The notes below the pieces were generated by a model. That model searched no databases. It was not told the origin of the DNA and saw nothing but the letters and a program-made list of their open reading frames with translations. Shown in pieces: positions 1-11,100 of a stretch of DNA of 64,000 bases. Each line of letters opens with the position of its first letter. Position 1 is the first letter of the stretch. The stretch is from Pantoea sp. 1.19 (lineage in GTDB: Bacteria; Pseudomonadota; Gammaproteobacteria; Enterobacterales; Enterobacteriaceae), in NCBI RefSeq assembly GCF_001922585.1, contig NZ_MRBS01000003.1, forward strand, positions 62,001 to 126,000. The letters run 5' to 3'. The position numbers and the translations under genes are program-made.

Positions 1-79
1 TAGCCATCCCCGCTTTTCCTGTGCCTGACGGCGCTGGGCGGTTACACTGTGGCGAAATGTGCTTAACAGGATAACGGCG

Positions 80-1525
80 ATGCAGCCTCAGTTTGACAAT
101 ACCTGGCACCGGGAGCTTCCCGGCACGTATACGGCCACACAGCCCACGCCGCTGGCCGGGGCGCGCCTCATGTATCACAGCGCGCCGCTGGCGCAGACGC
201 TGGGCCTGCCGGAAACGCTGTTTACCGCCGGTGCAGACGGCTTATGGAGCGGAGAGACGCTGCTGTCGGGCATGGCGCCGCTGGCGCAGGTCTATAGCGG
301 GCACCAGTTTGGCGTCTGGGCCGGCCAGCTGGGAGACGGCCGCGGCCTGCTGCTGGGTGAACAGCGGTTGGCCGATGGCCGTAAAATGGACTGGCATCTC
401 AAAGGCGCCGGCCTGACGCCCTATTCGCGGATGGGCGACGGCCGCGCGGTCATCCGTTCGACGGTGCGCGAGTTCCTTGCCTCGGAGGCGCTGCACCATC
501 TCGGCATTCCCACTTCGCGCGCGCTGACGCTGGTGACCAGCGACGAACCGGTGTGGCGCGAGCGCGAAGAGCGCGGGGCGATGCTGCTGCGCGTCGCTGA
601 AAGCCACCTGCGCTTCGGGCATATTGAACATTTCTACTATCGCCAGCAGCCGGAGCAGGTGCGCCAGCTGGTCGGGTACGCGATTCGCCACCACTGGCCC
701 GAGCTGGTCGACGAGGGCGATCGCTACCGGCTATGGTTTACCGACGTGGTGAAGCGCACGGCGCGGCTGATTGCCCGCTGGCAGAGCGTTGGCTTTGCTC
801 ACGGGGTGCTGAATACCGATAACATGTCGCTGCTGGGTTTGACGCTGGATTACGGGCCGTTCGGTTTTCTGGATGGCTATCAGCCGGATCGCAGTCTTAA
901 CCACTCCGATCATCAGGGCCGCTATGCTTTTGATAATCAGCCTGCGGTCGGTCTGTGGAACCTGAACCGGCTGGCTCATGCGCTGTCGGACCTGATTGAC
1001 GCCGATGGCCTGCGCGCGGCGCTGGCCGTCTACGAGCCCACGCTGATGGCCGCGTGGGGCGATGCAATGCGCGCCAAACTCGGTTTCCTGCGCGCAGAGC
1101 CGCAGGACAACGATCTGCTAACCGAGCTGCTGGCGCTGATGACCCGCGAGCGCAGCGACTACACGCGGACTTTTCGCCTGCTCAGCCACGCAGAGCAGCG
1201 GCAGTCGGCATCGGCGCTGCGCGATGAGTTTATCGATCGTGCCGCCTTTGATCACTGGTATCAGCGCTATCAGCAGCGACTGCAGCAGGAGGGCGTGGAA
1301 GATGCGGCGCGTCAGGCGGTGATGAAGCGTGCCAATCCGGCGCTGGTGTTGCGTAACTGGCTGGCGCAGGAGGCAATCAGCGGCGTGGAGCAGGGCGATA
1401 GCGCCCCGCTGGCGGCGCTGCATCAGGCGCTGTGCGCGCCCTATGACGAGCCGGAGAGCGCGGCGGTATTCCGCCAGCGCCCCCCGGAGTGGGCGGCCGG
1501 TCTGGAAGTGAGCTGCTCCAGCTAG
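80..1525 (+). CDS. selO: Protein adenylyltransferase SelO (YdiU family)
   Basis: Pseudokinase-fold enzyme that transfers AMP from ATP to Ser/Thr/Tyr of target proteins and is linked to redox stress. The 481-residue product matches the E. coli family length (478). It carries the GQLGDGRG stretch near residue 84, the [20 protein letters not shown] block, and [10 protein letters not shown] followed by DYGPFGF near 240-260, the metal and nucleotide sites of the family. It ends in a Cys-Ser-Ser tail typical of enterobacterial SelO. An upstream in-frame GTG at 59 exists, but the ATG at 80 matches family N-termini and has an AACAGG-type ribosome site. It is convergent with aroH. Confidence 0.95.
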   Translation: MQPQFDNTWHRELPGTYTATQPTPLAGARLMYHSAPLAQTLGLPETLFTAGADGLWSGETLLSGMAPLAQVYSGHQFGVWAGQLGDGRGLLLGEQRLADGRKMDWHLKGAGLTPYSRMGDGRAVIRSTVREFLASEALHHLGIPTSRALTLVTSDEPVWREREERGAMLLRVAESHLRFGHIEHFYYRQQPEQVRQLVGYAIRHHWPELVDEGDRYRLWFTDVVKRTARLIARWQSVGFAHGVLNTDNMSLLGLTLDYGPFGFLDGYQPDRSLNHSDHQGRYAFDNQPAVGLWNLNRLAHALSDLIDADGLRAALAVYEPTLMAAWGDAMRAKLGFLRAEPQDNDLLTELLALMTRERSDYTRTFRLLSHAEQRQSASALRDEFIDRAAFDHWYQRYQQRLQQEGVEDAARQAVMKRANPALVLRNWLAQEAISGVEQGDSAPLAALHQALCAPYDEPESAAVFRQRPPEWAAGLEVSCSS

Positions 1526-1535
1526 GCCGTTCGGC

Positions 1536-1555
1536 GGGGCGGCCTGCGCCGCCCC
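1536..1555. terminator. Hairpin between convergent selO and aroH
   Basis: Perfect 8-bp GC stem GGGGCGGC/GCCGCCCC with a CTGC loop between the two stop codons. No T-run follows on either strand, so intrinsic termination is only suggested. Confidence 0.4.
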
Positions 1556-1561
1556 GGCCCG

Positions 1562-2608
1562 TTAAAAGCGGCTGTCTACCGCGTCGGCCAGCTGCGCCAG
1601 CACCGCGACGCTGTCATCCCAGCTGAGGCAGGGATCGGTGATCGACTGCCCCCAGGTGAGCGGCTGGCCGGCCACCACTTTCTGCGTTCCCTCCTGCAAA
1701 AAGCTCTCCACCATCACTCCGGCAATGGCCGGCGAACCGCGGCGGATTTGCTGGGCGATATCCGCCGCGACATCGCGCTGGCGCCGGTGCTGTTTCAGGC
1801 AGTTGCCGTGGCTGAAGTCGACCACCAGCTGCTCTGGCAGGCCATACTCGCGCAGGCGGGTCGCGGCGGCGGCGATGTCGGCGGCGTGATAGTTCGGCTG
1901 CTTACCGCCGCGCATAATAATGTGTCCGGCCGGATTGCCGCTGGTTTGATAGATGGTCATGCGTCCGGTTTTATCCGGTGACAGGAACAGGTGGCTCGCC
2001 CGCGCCGCGCGGATGGCATCCACGGCGATTTGCGTATTGCCGTCGGTGCCGTTTTTAAACCCGACCGGGCAGGAGAGCGCTGAGGCCATCTCGCGGTGGA
2101 TCTGGCTCTCGGTGGTGCGCGCACCAATTGCGCCCCAGCTGATCAGATCGGCAATAAACTGGCCGATCACCATATCGAGAAATTCAGTCGCGGTCGGCAG
2201 GCCCAGCGCATTAACGTCAATCAGCAGCTGGCGGGCAATGCCTAATCCCTCATTAACCCGACAGCTGCCGTCAAGCTGCGGGTCGGAGATCAGGCCTTTC
2301 CAGCCCACTACGGTGCGCGGTTTCTCAAAGTAGGTGCGCATCACTATCTCCAGCCGGTGCTGGTAACGTTCACGCATGACGTTGAGGCGTGCGGCGTACT
2401 CCAGGGCGGCGGCCGGATCGTGGATTGAGCAGGGGCCCATCACGACCAGCAGGCGCGGATCATCGCCGCGCAGAATCGCACTGATACGATCGCGAGCGGC
2501 GGTGACGGTGCTGACAATTGCCGGCGTAATCGGGTGGCGGGTGGCCAGCTCGGCCGGCGTGATCAGACTGTCGATGCGCGCGGTGCGCAATTCATCCGTT
2601 TTATTCAT
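1562..2608 (-). CDS. aroH: 3-deoxy-7-phosphoheptulonate synthase, Trp-sensitive type
   Basis: First step of the shikimate pathway: PEP plus erythrose 4-phosphate gives DAHP. The 348-residue length equals E. coli AroH, and the sequence resembles AroH more than AroF or AroG (for example the start MNKTDELRTARI and VNALGLPTATEFLDMV). Metal ligands are visible as the Cys of MGPCSIHD, the His of DFSHGN, the Glu of MVESFLQEGTQ and the Asp of SITDPC. The start at 2608 is chosen over an in-frame codon at 2644 because it matches the family N-terminus. It lies downstream of ppsR on the same strand. I see no clear Trp repressor operator in the upstream 140 bp, unlike the known E. coli aroH control. Confidence 0.95.
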   Translation of the reverse strand: MNKTDELRTARIDSLITPAELATRHPITPAIVSTVTAARDRISAILRGDDPRLLVVMGPCSIHDPAAALEYAARLNVMRERYQHRLEIVMRTYFEKPRTVVGWKGLISDPQLDGSCRVNEGLGIARQLLIDVNALGLPTATEFLDMVIGQFIADLISWGAIGARTTESQIHREMASALSCPVGFKNGTDGNTQIAVDAIRAARASHLFLSPDKTGRMTIYQTSGNPAGHIIMRGGKQPNYHAADIAAAATRLREYGLPEQLVVDFSHGNCLKQHRRQRDVAADIAQQIRRGSPAIAGVMVESFLQEGTQKVVAGQPLTWGQSITDPCLSWDDSVAVLAQLADAVDSRF

Positions 2609-2751
2609 GGTCATCTCTGAATACGTCAACTGGGGACTTCGCAACGGCGGGAGTGCCGGGAAGTGATGGCCATCACCTTATCGGAACTGGCGGCGAATTC
2701 AACCTGCCAGCCGGATAAACCGCGCGCATTTCTTGCGCCGCCGCCTCTGCC

Positions 2752-3585
2752 TCAGAACATTTGCCGGCTGAGGCCCATGATGTCGAGAATTTTTGTGGCG
2801 ATCTCCTCGACCGAATAGTTGGTGCTGTTCAGGTAGCGGATCTGGTGGGTGCGCAGCAGGGCCTCTACTTCGCCCACCTCCAGCCGGCACTGGCGCAGCG
2901 AGGCATAGCGGGTATGCTCTGCCCGCTCCTGACGGATGGCGGACAGGCGCTCCGGATCAATGGTCAGACCAAATAGTTTTTGCTGCCAGGGACGCAGCGC
3001 GGCGGGCAGCTTCAGGTTGTCCATATCATCGGCAATAAACGGGTAGTTCGCGGCGCGGATACCAAACTGCATGGCCAGATAGAGGCTGGTGGGCGTCTTG
3101 CCGCAGCGCGACACCCCCAGCAGAATGACCTGTGCCTCCTCCAGCCCGCGCAGGGAGATACCATCATCGTGGGCCAGTGCGTAGTCAATGGCGGCAATGC
3201 GCGCATCGTACTTGTCGAGATTGCTGGCGGTCAGGCCGTGGGTGCGGTGAGCCACCGGCACCGGCGCGTGCCCGAGCTCCTGCTGCAGCGGCGCCACCAG
3301 GCTTTGCACAATATCCTGACAAAATCCCTCACTTTGCAAAATGATCGCCCGTACGTCCGGCAACACGATGGAAAAAAAGACCAGCGGCCGGATGCCGCTT
3401 CGCTGCCAGATAGCATTGATTTGCGCCTTCACCGCCAGCGCCCGCTGTTCGTTTTCGACAAAAGGCAGGGTCACGCTGTGGGTGGCGACCGGAAACTGCG
3501 ACAGCACCGCGTGGCCGACCACCTCGGCGGTAATCGCTGTGCCATCAGAGATGTAGAATACGCTGCGTTCGTTACCAGACTCCAT
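2752..3585 (-). CDS. ppsR: PEP synthase regulatory protein (bifunctional kinase/phosphorylase)
   Basis: DUF299-family enzyme that inactivates PpsA by ADP-dependent phosphorylation and reactivates it by phosphate-dependent phosphorolysis. The P-loop-like GVSRCGKT lies near residue 150, followed by the family block [25 protein letters not shown]. The ATG at 3585 gives 277 residues, the E. coli length; it follows GGAG, whereas the longer reading would start at a GTG at 3603. It is divergent from its substrate gene ppsA across a 445-bp regulatory region and is followed by aroH. Confidence 0.95.
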   Translation of the reverse strand: MESGNERSVFYISDGTAITAEVVGHAVLSQFPVATHSVTLPFVENEQRALAVKAQINAIWQRSGIRPLVFFSIVLPDVRAIILQSEGFCQDIVQSLVAPLQQELGHAPVPVAHRTHGLTASNLDKYDARIAAIDYALAHDDGISLRGLEEAQVILLGVSRCGKTPTSLYLAMQFGIRAANYPFIADDMDNLKLPAALRPWQQKLFGLTIDPERLSAIRQERAEHTRYASLRQCRLEVGEVEALLRTHQIRYLNSTNYSVEEIATKILDIMGLSRQMF

Positions 3586-4030
3586 AATACTGTTCTTCTC
3601 CACGATCGGGCGCAGGGTGAGATGCGCGAAAACGAAACGTCCGGGGCGGAATAAAATACATTACTCAGCAAAATAAAACAGGGAATATTAACTCTACTCT
3701 AAGGCGGGATTCATTGTCGTGATGCCTCTCCGGATTATTTTATATGGCCGGCATCAGGGGGAACGGCCAGGCATTATCTGGTTGCGCAACGCAGATTAGC
3801 TACGAAATGCAATTATAATTTATCCATATGAAAATGATGGATTTTTTTTGGTTTGTCGTTGCGCAAGTGTGAGGCAGGCCCCGCCGGTTGGCGGAGAAAT
3901 TCTTATTTTTCCTGCTTGAACGATTCACCACTTTATCTTTGTCTGGCGAATGTGCCAGGCTGGAATCGCTGAAAAACACCTCCCTCGGGTGCTGTCATTT
4001 GCCCTCACTCATTTTAAAAGGATTGCTTCA
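3586..4030. promoter_or_regulatory. ppsR-ppsA divergent regulatory region
   Basis: 445 bp without a gene. A Cra (FruR)-like operator, GCTTGAACGATTCA, lies at 3914-3927, about 104 bp before ppsA; Cra activation of ppsA is established in E. coli. Two copies of the palindrome TTGCGCAA, both preceded by G, lie at 3782-3789 and 3859-3866 and are unexplained. The stretch 3800-3850 is AT-rich. A small hairpin, CTGGC/GCCAG, lies near 3943-3958. I could not identify a convincing -35/-10 pair. Confidence 0.7.
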
Positions 4031-6418
4031 ATGTCCATCACAGGTGATTTACCGCTGGTGCTCTGGTACAACCAGCTTGGCATGCATGATGTTGATCGCG
4101 TGGGCGGCAAAAACGCCTCTCTGGGTGAGATGATTACCCATCTCTCTGCGCTGGGGGTAGCGGTTCCCAACGGATTTGCCACCACCTCTGACGCCTTTAA
4201 TCAGTTTCTGGAACAAAGCGGAGTCAATCAGCGTATTTACGCGTTGCTGGACAGCACCAACGTCGATGACGTTAACCAGCTGGCGCAGGCCGGCAGGCAG
4301 ATTCGGCAGTGGATCGTGGACACGCCGTTTCTGCCGGCGATGGAAGCCGCCATCCGCGACGCCTATCAGCAGCTGGCGGCCGACGATGCCGGCGCTTCAT
4401 TTGCCGTGCGCTCTTCGGCCACCGCAGAGGATATGCCGGACGCCTCCTTTGCCGGTCAGCAGGAGACCTTTCTGAACGTGCAGGGCCTGGACGCGGTGAT
4501 GGTGGCTATCAAGCACGTGTATGCCTCACTGTTTAACGACCGGGCAATCTCATACCGCGTCCATCAGGGCTATGACCATCGCGGCGTGGCGCTGTCCGCC
4601 GGCGTGCAGCGGATGGTGCGCGCCGACGTCGGCGCTGCCGGGGTGATGTTCACCCTTGATACCGAATCCGGCTTTGACCAGGTGGTGTTCATCACCTCGG
4701 CGTACGGTCTGGGAGAAATGGTCGTGCAGGGCGCGGTAAATCCGGATGAGTTCTACGTACATAAACCCACCCTCAACGCCGGTCGACCGGCGATTGTGCG
4801 GCGCAATCTCGGCTCTAAAAAAATTCGCATGGTCTATGCACCCACGCAGGAGCACGGCAAGCAGGTGGCCGTTGAGGAGGTAGCGGAGGCCGAACGCGAT
4901 CGCTTTAGTCTGAGCAGTGACGAGGTGGAAGCGCTGGCGCGGCAGGCGCTGCTGATTGAGCAGCACTACCAGCGTCCTATGGATATCGAGTGGGCAAAGG
5001 ATGGTCACACCGGCAAGCTGTATATCGTGCAGGCGCGGCCGGAAACGGTGCGCTCCAATGGCCAGGTAATGGAACGCTATACGCTCACGGCGCGCGGCAC
5101 GGTCCGGGTGGAAGGCAGGGCGATTGGCCACCGTATCGGCGCCGGCAGGGTCAAGGTGATTCGCGACATCAGCGAAATGGATCGGATTGAAAAAGGGGAC
5201 GTGCTGGTGACGGACATGACCGATCCGGACTGGGAGCCAATCATGAAAAAAGCCGCGGCTATCGTCACCAACCGCGGCGGACGCACCTGCCATGCGGCAA
5301 TCATCGCCCGCGAGCTGGGTATTCCGGCGGTGGTCGGCTGCGGTGATGCCACGGAGCGGCTGGCGGAGGGAAGCCCGGTCACGGTCTCCTGCGCCGAAGG
5401 CGACACCGGCTATGTCTACGCTGACCTGCTGCACTTTGAGGTCAGTCGCTCGCAGGTTGAAGCGATGCCGACGCTGCCGCTAAAAATCATGATGAACGTC
5501 GGCAACCCCGACCGCGCCTTTGACTTTGCCTGCCTGCCGAACGAGGGGGTCGGACTGGCGCGGCTGGAATTTATCATTAACCGGATGATCGGCGTGCATC
5601 CCAGGGCGCTGCTGGCATTTGACCAGCAGCCCCCGGCGGTACAGGCTGAGATCCGCACGCTAATGAAGGGCTTTGACGATCCGGTGGAGTTTTACGTGGC
5701 CCGCCTGACCGAGGGCATTGCAACGCTGGGCGCGGCTTTTGCGCCAAAGCGGGTGATCGTGCGACTGTCTGATTTTAAATCCAATGAGTATGCCAACCTG
5801 GTTGGGGGCGAGCGTTATGAACCGCATGAAGAGAATCCGATGCTGGGCTTTCGCGGTGCAGGTCGCTACGTGTCTGACGACTTTCGCGACTGCTTTGCCC
5901 TTGAGTGCGCCGCGGTGAAGCGGGTGCGTAATGACATGGGGCTGACCAACGTCGAGATCATGGTGCCGTTTGTTCGCACCGTGGCGCAGGCGGAGGCGGT
6001 GATTGACGAGCTGGCGCGGCAGGGACTGAAGCGCGGTGAGAACGGCCTGAAGGTGGTGATGATGTGTGAGATCCCCTCCAATGCGCTGCTGGCGGACCAG
6101 TTCCTCGCCCATTTTGACGGTTTTTCCATTGGCTCCAATGATATGACTCAGCTGACGCTGGGGCTGGATCGTGATTCCGGCGTGGTCTCGACGCTGTTTG
6201 ATGAACGCAATGCGGCGGTGAAGGCGCTGCTGTCGATGGCGATTCGCGCCGCGAAGCAGCAGGGCAAATATGTCGGTATCTGCGGTCAGGGGCCGTCCGA
6301 TCACGCTGATTTTGCCGCCTGGCTGATGGCCGAGGGCATTGACAGTCTGTCACTGAATCCGGATACGGTGGTCCAGACCTGGCTAAGTCTGGCGCAGCAC
6401 GCATCGGCAGGCAACTGA
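4031..6418 (+). CDS. ppsA: Phosphoenolpyruvate synthase
   Basis: Gluconeogenic enzyme converting pyruvate and ATP to PEP, AMP and phosphate. The 795 residues compare with 792 in E. coli. Domains in order: N-terminal ATP-binding domain ([25 protein letters not shown]), the swivelling phosphohistidine domain with catalytic His in [14 protein letters not shown], and the C-terminal PEP-binding barrel ending with ICGQGPSDH, whose Cys is catalytic. The ATG at 4031 follows AAAAGGA and gives the family start MS...[11 protein letters not shown]; an earlier in-frame codon at 3950 lies in the regulatory region. Its post-translational regulator ppsR is divergent next door. A Cra-like site lies upstream. 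Confidence 0.97.
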   Translation: MSITGDLPLVLWYNQLGMHDVDRVGGKNASLGEMITHLSALGVAVPNGFATTSDAFNQFLEQSGVNQRIYALLDSTNVDDVNQLAQAGRQIRQWIVDTPFLPAMEAAIRDAYQQLAADDAGASFAVRSSATAEDMPDASFAGQQETFLNVQGLDAVMVAIKHVYASLFNDRAISYRVHQGYDHRGVALSAGVQRMVRADVGAAGVMFTLDTESGFDQVVFITSAYGLGEMVVQGAVNPDEFYVHKPTLNAGRPAIVRRNLGSKKIRMVYAPTQEHGKQVAVEEVAEAERDRFSLSSDEVEALARQALLIEQHYQRPMDIEWAKDGHTGKLYIVQARPETVRSNGQVMERYTLTARGTVRVEGRAIGHRIGAGRVKVIRDISEMDRIEKGDVLVTDMTDPDWEPIMKKAAAIVTNRGGRTCHAAIIARELGIPAVVGCGDATERLAEGSPVTVSCAEGDTGYVYADLLHFEVSRSQVEAMPTLPLKIMMNVGNPDRAFDFACLPNEGVGLARLEFIINRMIGVHPRALLAFDQQPPAVQAEIRTLMKGFDDPVEFYVARLTEGIATLGAAFAPKRVIVRLSDFKSNEYANLVGGERYEPHEENPMLGFRGAGRYVSDDFRDCFALECAAVKRVRNDMGLTNVEIMVPFVRTVAQAEAVIDELARQGLKRGENGLKVVMMCEIPSNALLADQFLAHFDGFSIGSNDMTQLTLGLDRDSGVVSTLFDERNAAVKALLSMAIRAAKQQGKYVGICGQGPSDHADFAAWLMAEGIDSLSLNPDTVVQTWLSLAQHASAGN

Positions 6419-6443
6419 GCGACGGGCTGCGGTACGGCGTTAC

Positions 6444-6469
6444 GCCAGGCCGGCTCCGACCGGCCTGGC
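6444..6469 (+). terminator. Hairpin downstream of ppsA
   Basis: Perfect 10-bp stem GCCAGGCCGG/CCGGCCTGGC with a 6-nt loop, 26 nt past the ppsA stop. No T-run follows on the plus strand, so it may stabilise the 3' end rather than terminate alone. Confidence 0.45.
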
Positions 6470-6477
6470 TACCGGGC

Positions 6478-6575
6478 AAAAAAAAGCCCATCATCCGATG
6501 GGCAAAGACTACACACAGCAATACTTGACGCTACTCAGGGGTAACCGGGAGTGAGATTCATTCACTCATTGCGCT
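6478..6575 (-). ncRNA. rprA: RprA small regulatory RNA
   Basis: RprA base-pairs with the rpoS leader, with Hfq, to activate translation of the stationary-phase sigma factor. Read on the minus strand, the segment contains CCCCTGAGT, then TGTGTGTAGTCTTTGCCC, then a terminator stem GCCCATC/GATGGGC and eight Ts, matching the E. coli RprA 3' half as I remember it. The 5' half forms a GAGTGA/TCACTC hairpin in the position of the E. coli 5' hairpin. The position between ppsA and ydiK is also conserved. The start is estimated from a TACTAT -10-like element at about 6582-6587 and could be off by several bases. Confidence 0.85.
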
Positions 6576-6609
6576 AAGGATAGTAGGGCAGTCGGGGAGC
6601 TGACGTCTT

Positions 6610-6623
6610 TAAGAATCCTCTTA
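6610..6623 (-). promoter_or_regulatory. RcsB/RcsAB box upstream of rprA
   Basis: TAAGAATCCTCTTA closely resembles the RcsAB box consensus TAAGAATATTCTTA. It sits roughly 35-48 bp upstream of the inferred rprA start. Activation of rprA by the Rcs phosphorelay is established in E. coli, so position and sequence agree. Confidence 0.7.
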
Positions 6624-6838
6624 TTCGTTAGCACTGATAATATTTTAGGCCGTAAAAATAATGGTGGACGGCATAACGGCGCCTCAAAAGCGATCGCCTG
6701 TGGCCAAATCTGTTATCCGGGCGGAAAAGCGGTGATTTTTTATTAATATTTTCTTAAGTAATTTTGCAGGCTTTTCGCACGAGGTTGCCTGGCGATAGGG
6801 CGTGCAGCGATTGCCCGGCCGGGGCCGGGCAATCACAT
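6624..6838. other. rprA-ydiK intergenic region with ydiK 3' hairpin
   Basis: AT-rich stretch without a gene. At 6809-6834 a strong hairpin, GATTGCCCGGCC/GGCCGGGCAATC with a 2-3 nt loop, lies just past the ydiK stop on the minus strand. It has no T-run, so its role as a terminator is uncertain. Confidence 0.5.
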
Positions 6839-7945
6839 TCAGCGCGGTGGGGGAGGCGCTGCGGAGAGCACGTCACCGTCCTGCGCCGGGGGCGGCAGCG
6901 GAGTCTCATGCATCCAGACCGACAGCAGACGGTAAGAGACGGCCAGCACGACCGGGCCGATAAACAGGCCAATCATGCCGAAAGCAATCAGGCCGCCGAT
7001 CACCCCGGACAGGATAAGGATCATCGGCAGATCCGCCCCCATGCGAATCAGCACCGGGCGCAGCACGTTATCCAGCGTGCCGACGACGCAGCTCCACACC
7101 AGTAGCACGGTGCCCCAGGTGGTATCGCCGCTCCAGTAGAGCCAGATAATGGCCGGAATCAGCACCGGGAGTGGTCCCAGCTGCACCAGGCAAAACAGAA
7201 TCATCAGCACCGTCAGCAGGGTGGCATAGGGAATACCCGAAATGGCGAGGCCAATACCGCCCAGTACCCCCTGCACCAGCGCAGTCACCACTACGCCGAG
7301 CGCCACCGCGCGAACCGCCTGCCCGGCGAGCACCACCGCCGCATCGCCGCGCCGGCCGCCGAGGCGCCAGGCAAAGTGGCGGATCCCCATGCCCACCTGT
7401 TCACCGCGCCAGAACAGCAGTATGGAGAACAGCAGCATCAGCCCCAGATGCATAATAAAGCGGCCGAAGTGACCGGCCTGAGCAAAGAAAAAGCCGGTAG
7501 TACGCCCGATATAGGGCTGCGCTTTGGCCAGCGCCGCGCTGCCGCCTCCGGCCAGCAGATTGTGCCAGGCGTTCCATAGCTTCTCTCCAACCAGCGGGAG
7601 TCGGCGCAGCCAGTCAAGCGTCGGCGGCGTCAGGTGGCCGGACGTCGCCCAGGCGATCAGCGGCCGGCTGTTGTCGATCAGGCTGTTCACCAGCAGGGCG
7701 ATGGGGATGATAAACAGCAGCAGCAGCAGCAGGGTCATCACCAGCACCGCCAGCGAACGTCGTCCCCACAGCCAGCCCTGCAGGCGGACCATCAGTGGCC
7801 AGGTGGCGATCACCACCATGCTGGCCCAGGCAAAGCCTAAAATAAACGGCTGTACGACCCAAAAGCAGGCGACCAGCATCAAGACAATAAACATCAGGGA
7901 GAAGATGATTTGGGGTAAATCCTTCTGCCGTTGCAAACTATTCAT
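6839..7945 (-). CDS. ydiK: AI-2E family (PerM-like) inner membrane transporter YdiK
   Basis: Polytopic inner-membrane protein of 368 residues (370 in E. coli) in the AI-2E/PerM exporter family; its substrate is not established. Hydrophobic segments occur near residues 15-45, 65-90, 160-180 and 205-325, with the conserved run SGVIGGLIAFGMIGLFIGPV near the C-terminus. A short cytoplasmic, proline-rich tail ends the protein. It is divergent from ydiJ with about 243 bp between, and rprA lies downstream as in E. coli. Confidence 0.9.
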   Translation of the reverse strand: MNSLQRQKDLPQIIFSLMFIVLMLVACFWVVQPFILGFAWASMVVIATWPLMVRLQGWLWGRRSLAVLVMTLLLLLLFIIPIALLVNSLIDNSRPLIAWATSGHLTPPTLDWLRRLPLVGEKLWNAWHNLLAGGGSAALAKAQPYIGRTTGFFFAQAGHFGRFIMHLGLMLLFSILLFWRGEQVGMGIRHFAWRLGGRRGDAAVVLAGQAVRAVALGVVVTALVQGVLGGIGLAISGIPYATLLTVLMILFCLVQLGPLPVLIPAIIWLYWSGDTTWGTVLLVWSCVVGTLDNVLRPVLIRMGADLPMILILSGVIGGLIAFGMIGLFIGPVVLAVSYRLLSVWMHETPLPPPAQDGDVLSAAPPPPR

Positions 7946-8188
7946 GCGTCAACATCCACGTTGCGTTAAAGAAAACCCTCCGCGCGGCAGGGGGGACAGC
8001 ACCTCGCCGTGCGGGCTGGGCTTATCATGCGGTATTTCCCCGATGCGCAACAGGGGGGCGCGGGGATATTCTCGTCGGGGCGGCGGCAAAACCCGGCACA
8101 CGGCGAAAAAATATGATAAAACGAAATGCACTGTCTGAGTGAAGTCAGCGATAAGCAAACGATTAACCCAACATTTGGTCACCCGATA

Positions 8189-11100
8189 ATGATCCCACAG
8201 ATTGCTCAGGCGCCGGGGCTGATTCAGCCGGTGCTTGATTACCTCGCCGCGCTAAAACAGCACGGTTTCACCGGCGATATCGCCACCGGCTATGCCGACC
8301 GCCTGTCGCTGGCCACCGATAACAGTATCTATCAGTGTCTGCCCGATGCGGTGGTGTTTCCACGCTCAACGGGTGATGTGGCGCTGATTGCCCGCCTGGC
8401 GGAGGAGCCGCGCTTTCAGCGTCTCGTCTTTACCCCGCGCGGCGGCGGAACCGGCACCAATGGCCAGGCGCTGAACCACGGCATTGTGGTCGATTTGTCG
8501 CGCCACATGAACCGCATTCTGGACATCAATGTCGAGCAGCGCTGGGTGCGGGTGGAGGCCGGCGTGGTGAAGGACCAGCTGAATGCCTGGCTGAAGCCCT
8601 ACGGCTTTTTCTTCTCTCCGGAGCTCTCAACCAGCAACCGCGCAACCCTCGGTGGCATGATCAATACCGACGCCTCCGGGCAGGGATCGCTGGTGTACGG
8701 AAAAACCTCCGATCACGTGCTGGGCGTGCGCGCGGTGCTGACCGGTGGGGAGATCCTCGATACCCGCGCGATGCCGGTGACGCTGGCGGAAACGCTGGCC
8801 GCCGAAGAGACGCGCGAAGGGCAGATTTATCGCGATGTGTTAACGCGCTGCCGCGAGCAGCGGGCGCTGATTCTGGAAAAATTCCCGAAGCTGAACCGGT
8901 TTCTTACCGGCTATGATTTACGCCACGTGCTCAGTGACGATCTGCAGCAGATCGATCTTACCCGGCTGCTGTGCGGCTCCGAAGGGACGCTGGCGTTTAT
9001 TTGCGAAGCGCGGCTGGACATTACTCCGCTGCCGAAAGTCCGCCGGCTGGTAAACATTAAATATGACGCGTTTGATTCGGCCCTGCGCAATGCGCCGTTT
9101 CTGGTCGAGGCGCGGGCGCTCTCGGTGGAAACCGTCGACTCACGGGTGTTAAATCTGGCGCGGGAAGATATCATCTGGCACTCGGTAGAATCCTTGATCG
9201 CGCCGGTGCCGGATAAGGCGATGCTCGGGCTGAATATCGTCGAGTTCGCCGGCGATGATGCCGCGCTGATCGCCGGTCAGGTCAGCGCGCTCTGTCAGCG
9301 GCTGGACGCGCTGATGGCCGCCGGTGAGGCCGGCGTCATCGGCTGGCAGCTGTGTGAAGACGCGGCCAGTATTGAACGCATTTACGCGATGCGTAAAAAA
9401 GCGGTCGGTCTGCTGGGCAATGCAAAAGGTGGCGCCAAGCCGATTCCGTTTGTCGAGGATACCTGCGTGCCGCCGGAACACCTGGCCGACTACATCGCTG
9501 AATTTCGCGCGCTGCTTGACGGCCACGGCCTCAGCTACGGGATGTTTGGCCACGTTGACGCCGGAGTGCTACACGTGCGGCCAGCGCTGGATATGTGCGA
9601 TCCGCAGCAGGAGCGGCTGATGAAGCAGATCTCTGACGAAGTGGTGGCGCTGACTACCCGCTACGGCGGGCTGCTCTGGGGGGAGCACGGTAAAGGCTTC
9701 CGCGCGGCCTACAGCCCGGCCTTCTTCGGCGAGACGCTGTACGGCGAGCTGCGGCGAATTAAAGCGGCGTTTGACCCGCATAACCGACTGAATCCCGGGA
9801 AAATTTGTACGCCGTGGGGCGTCGATGCCCCGCTGCATCAGGTCGACGACGTGACGCGCGGTCGCTTCGATCGGCAGATCCCGATCGCGGTGCGTGACGA
9901 CTGGCGCGGCGCGATGACCTGTAACGGTAACGGCCTGTGCTTTAACTTCGACACGCTGACGCCGATGTGCCCGTCAATGAAGGTGACCCGCAACCGCGTC
10001 CACTCGCCAAAGGGCCGGGCTACGCTGGTGCGCGAGTGGCTGCGCCTGCTGGCGGAGCAGGGCGTGGATCCCAGCCGGCTGGAGCAGGCGCTGCCGGAAC
10101 AGCGCGTCAGCCTGCGCGACCTGATCGCCCGCACCCGCAACAGCTGGCATGCCCGCCGCGGCGAATATGACTTCTCTCACGAAGTGAAAGCGGCAATGTC
10201 CGGCTGTCTCGCCTGTAAGGCCTGCTCCACGCAGTGCCCGATTAAAATTGACGTGCCGGGATTTCGCGCGCGCTTCCTGCAGCTCTATCACACCCGCTAT
10301 CTGCGCCCGGTCAGCGACTGGCTGGTGGCCGGGGTGGAGCAGTACGCTCCGCTGATGGCGCGGGCGCCGCGTCCCTTCAACTTTTTCCTGCGCCAACCCT
10401 GGCTGCGCGAGCTTAGTCGTCAGCGGATTGGCATGGTCGATCTGCCGCTGCTGTCGACCCCGACGCTGAAGCAGCAGCTGGCCGGCCACCGCAGTGCCGG
10501 CCTGACGCTGGAGCAGCTGGAACAGTTGAGCCCCGCCGAGCGGGCGAAGACCGTACTGGTGGTGCAGGATCCCTTCACCAGCTACTACGAAGCGCAGCTG
10601 ATCGGCGATCTTGTCCGCCTGATTGACGCACTGGGCTGGCGTCCGGTGGTATTGCCGTTCTCCCCCAACGGTAAACCGCAGCACGTGAAAGGTTTTTTAC
10701 AGCGCTTTGCACGTACCGCGCAGAAAACCGCGGCCATGCTTAACCGCGTGGCGCAGCTGGGCATGCCGCTGGTGGGGGTCGACCCGGCGCTGGTGCTCTG
10801 CTACCGCGATGAGTACCGCGAGGTGCTTGGCGATTCGCGCGGCGATTTTCACGTGCAGCTGGTTCATGAGTGGCTGCAGCAGGTGCTGCCCGCCGGGGAG
10901 ACGGTGCCGCTCAGCGGCGAAGCCTGGTACCTGTTTGGCCACTGTACCGAAGTCACCGCGCTGCCGTCGTCATCCCAGCAGTGGCAGACGATTTTCGCCC
11001 GACTGGGCGCGCGGCTGGAGAGCGTCAGTGTGGGCTGCTGCGGGATGGCCGGCACCTACGGTCACGAGGCGGCACAGTTGGACAACTCGTTAGGCATCTA

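Noticed and set aside
2609..2751. Trp repressor operator for aroH
   Set aside because: No GTACTAGTT-like palindrome is visible between ppsR and aroH.
7949..8182. Minus-strand frame between ydiK and ydiJ
   Set aside because: It lies in the divergent promoter region, with no similarity and no ribosome site.
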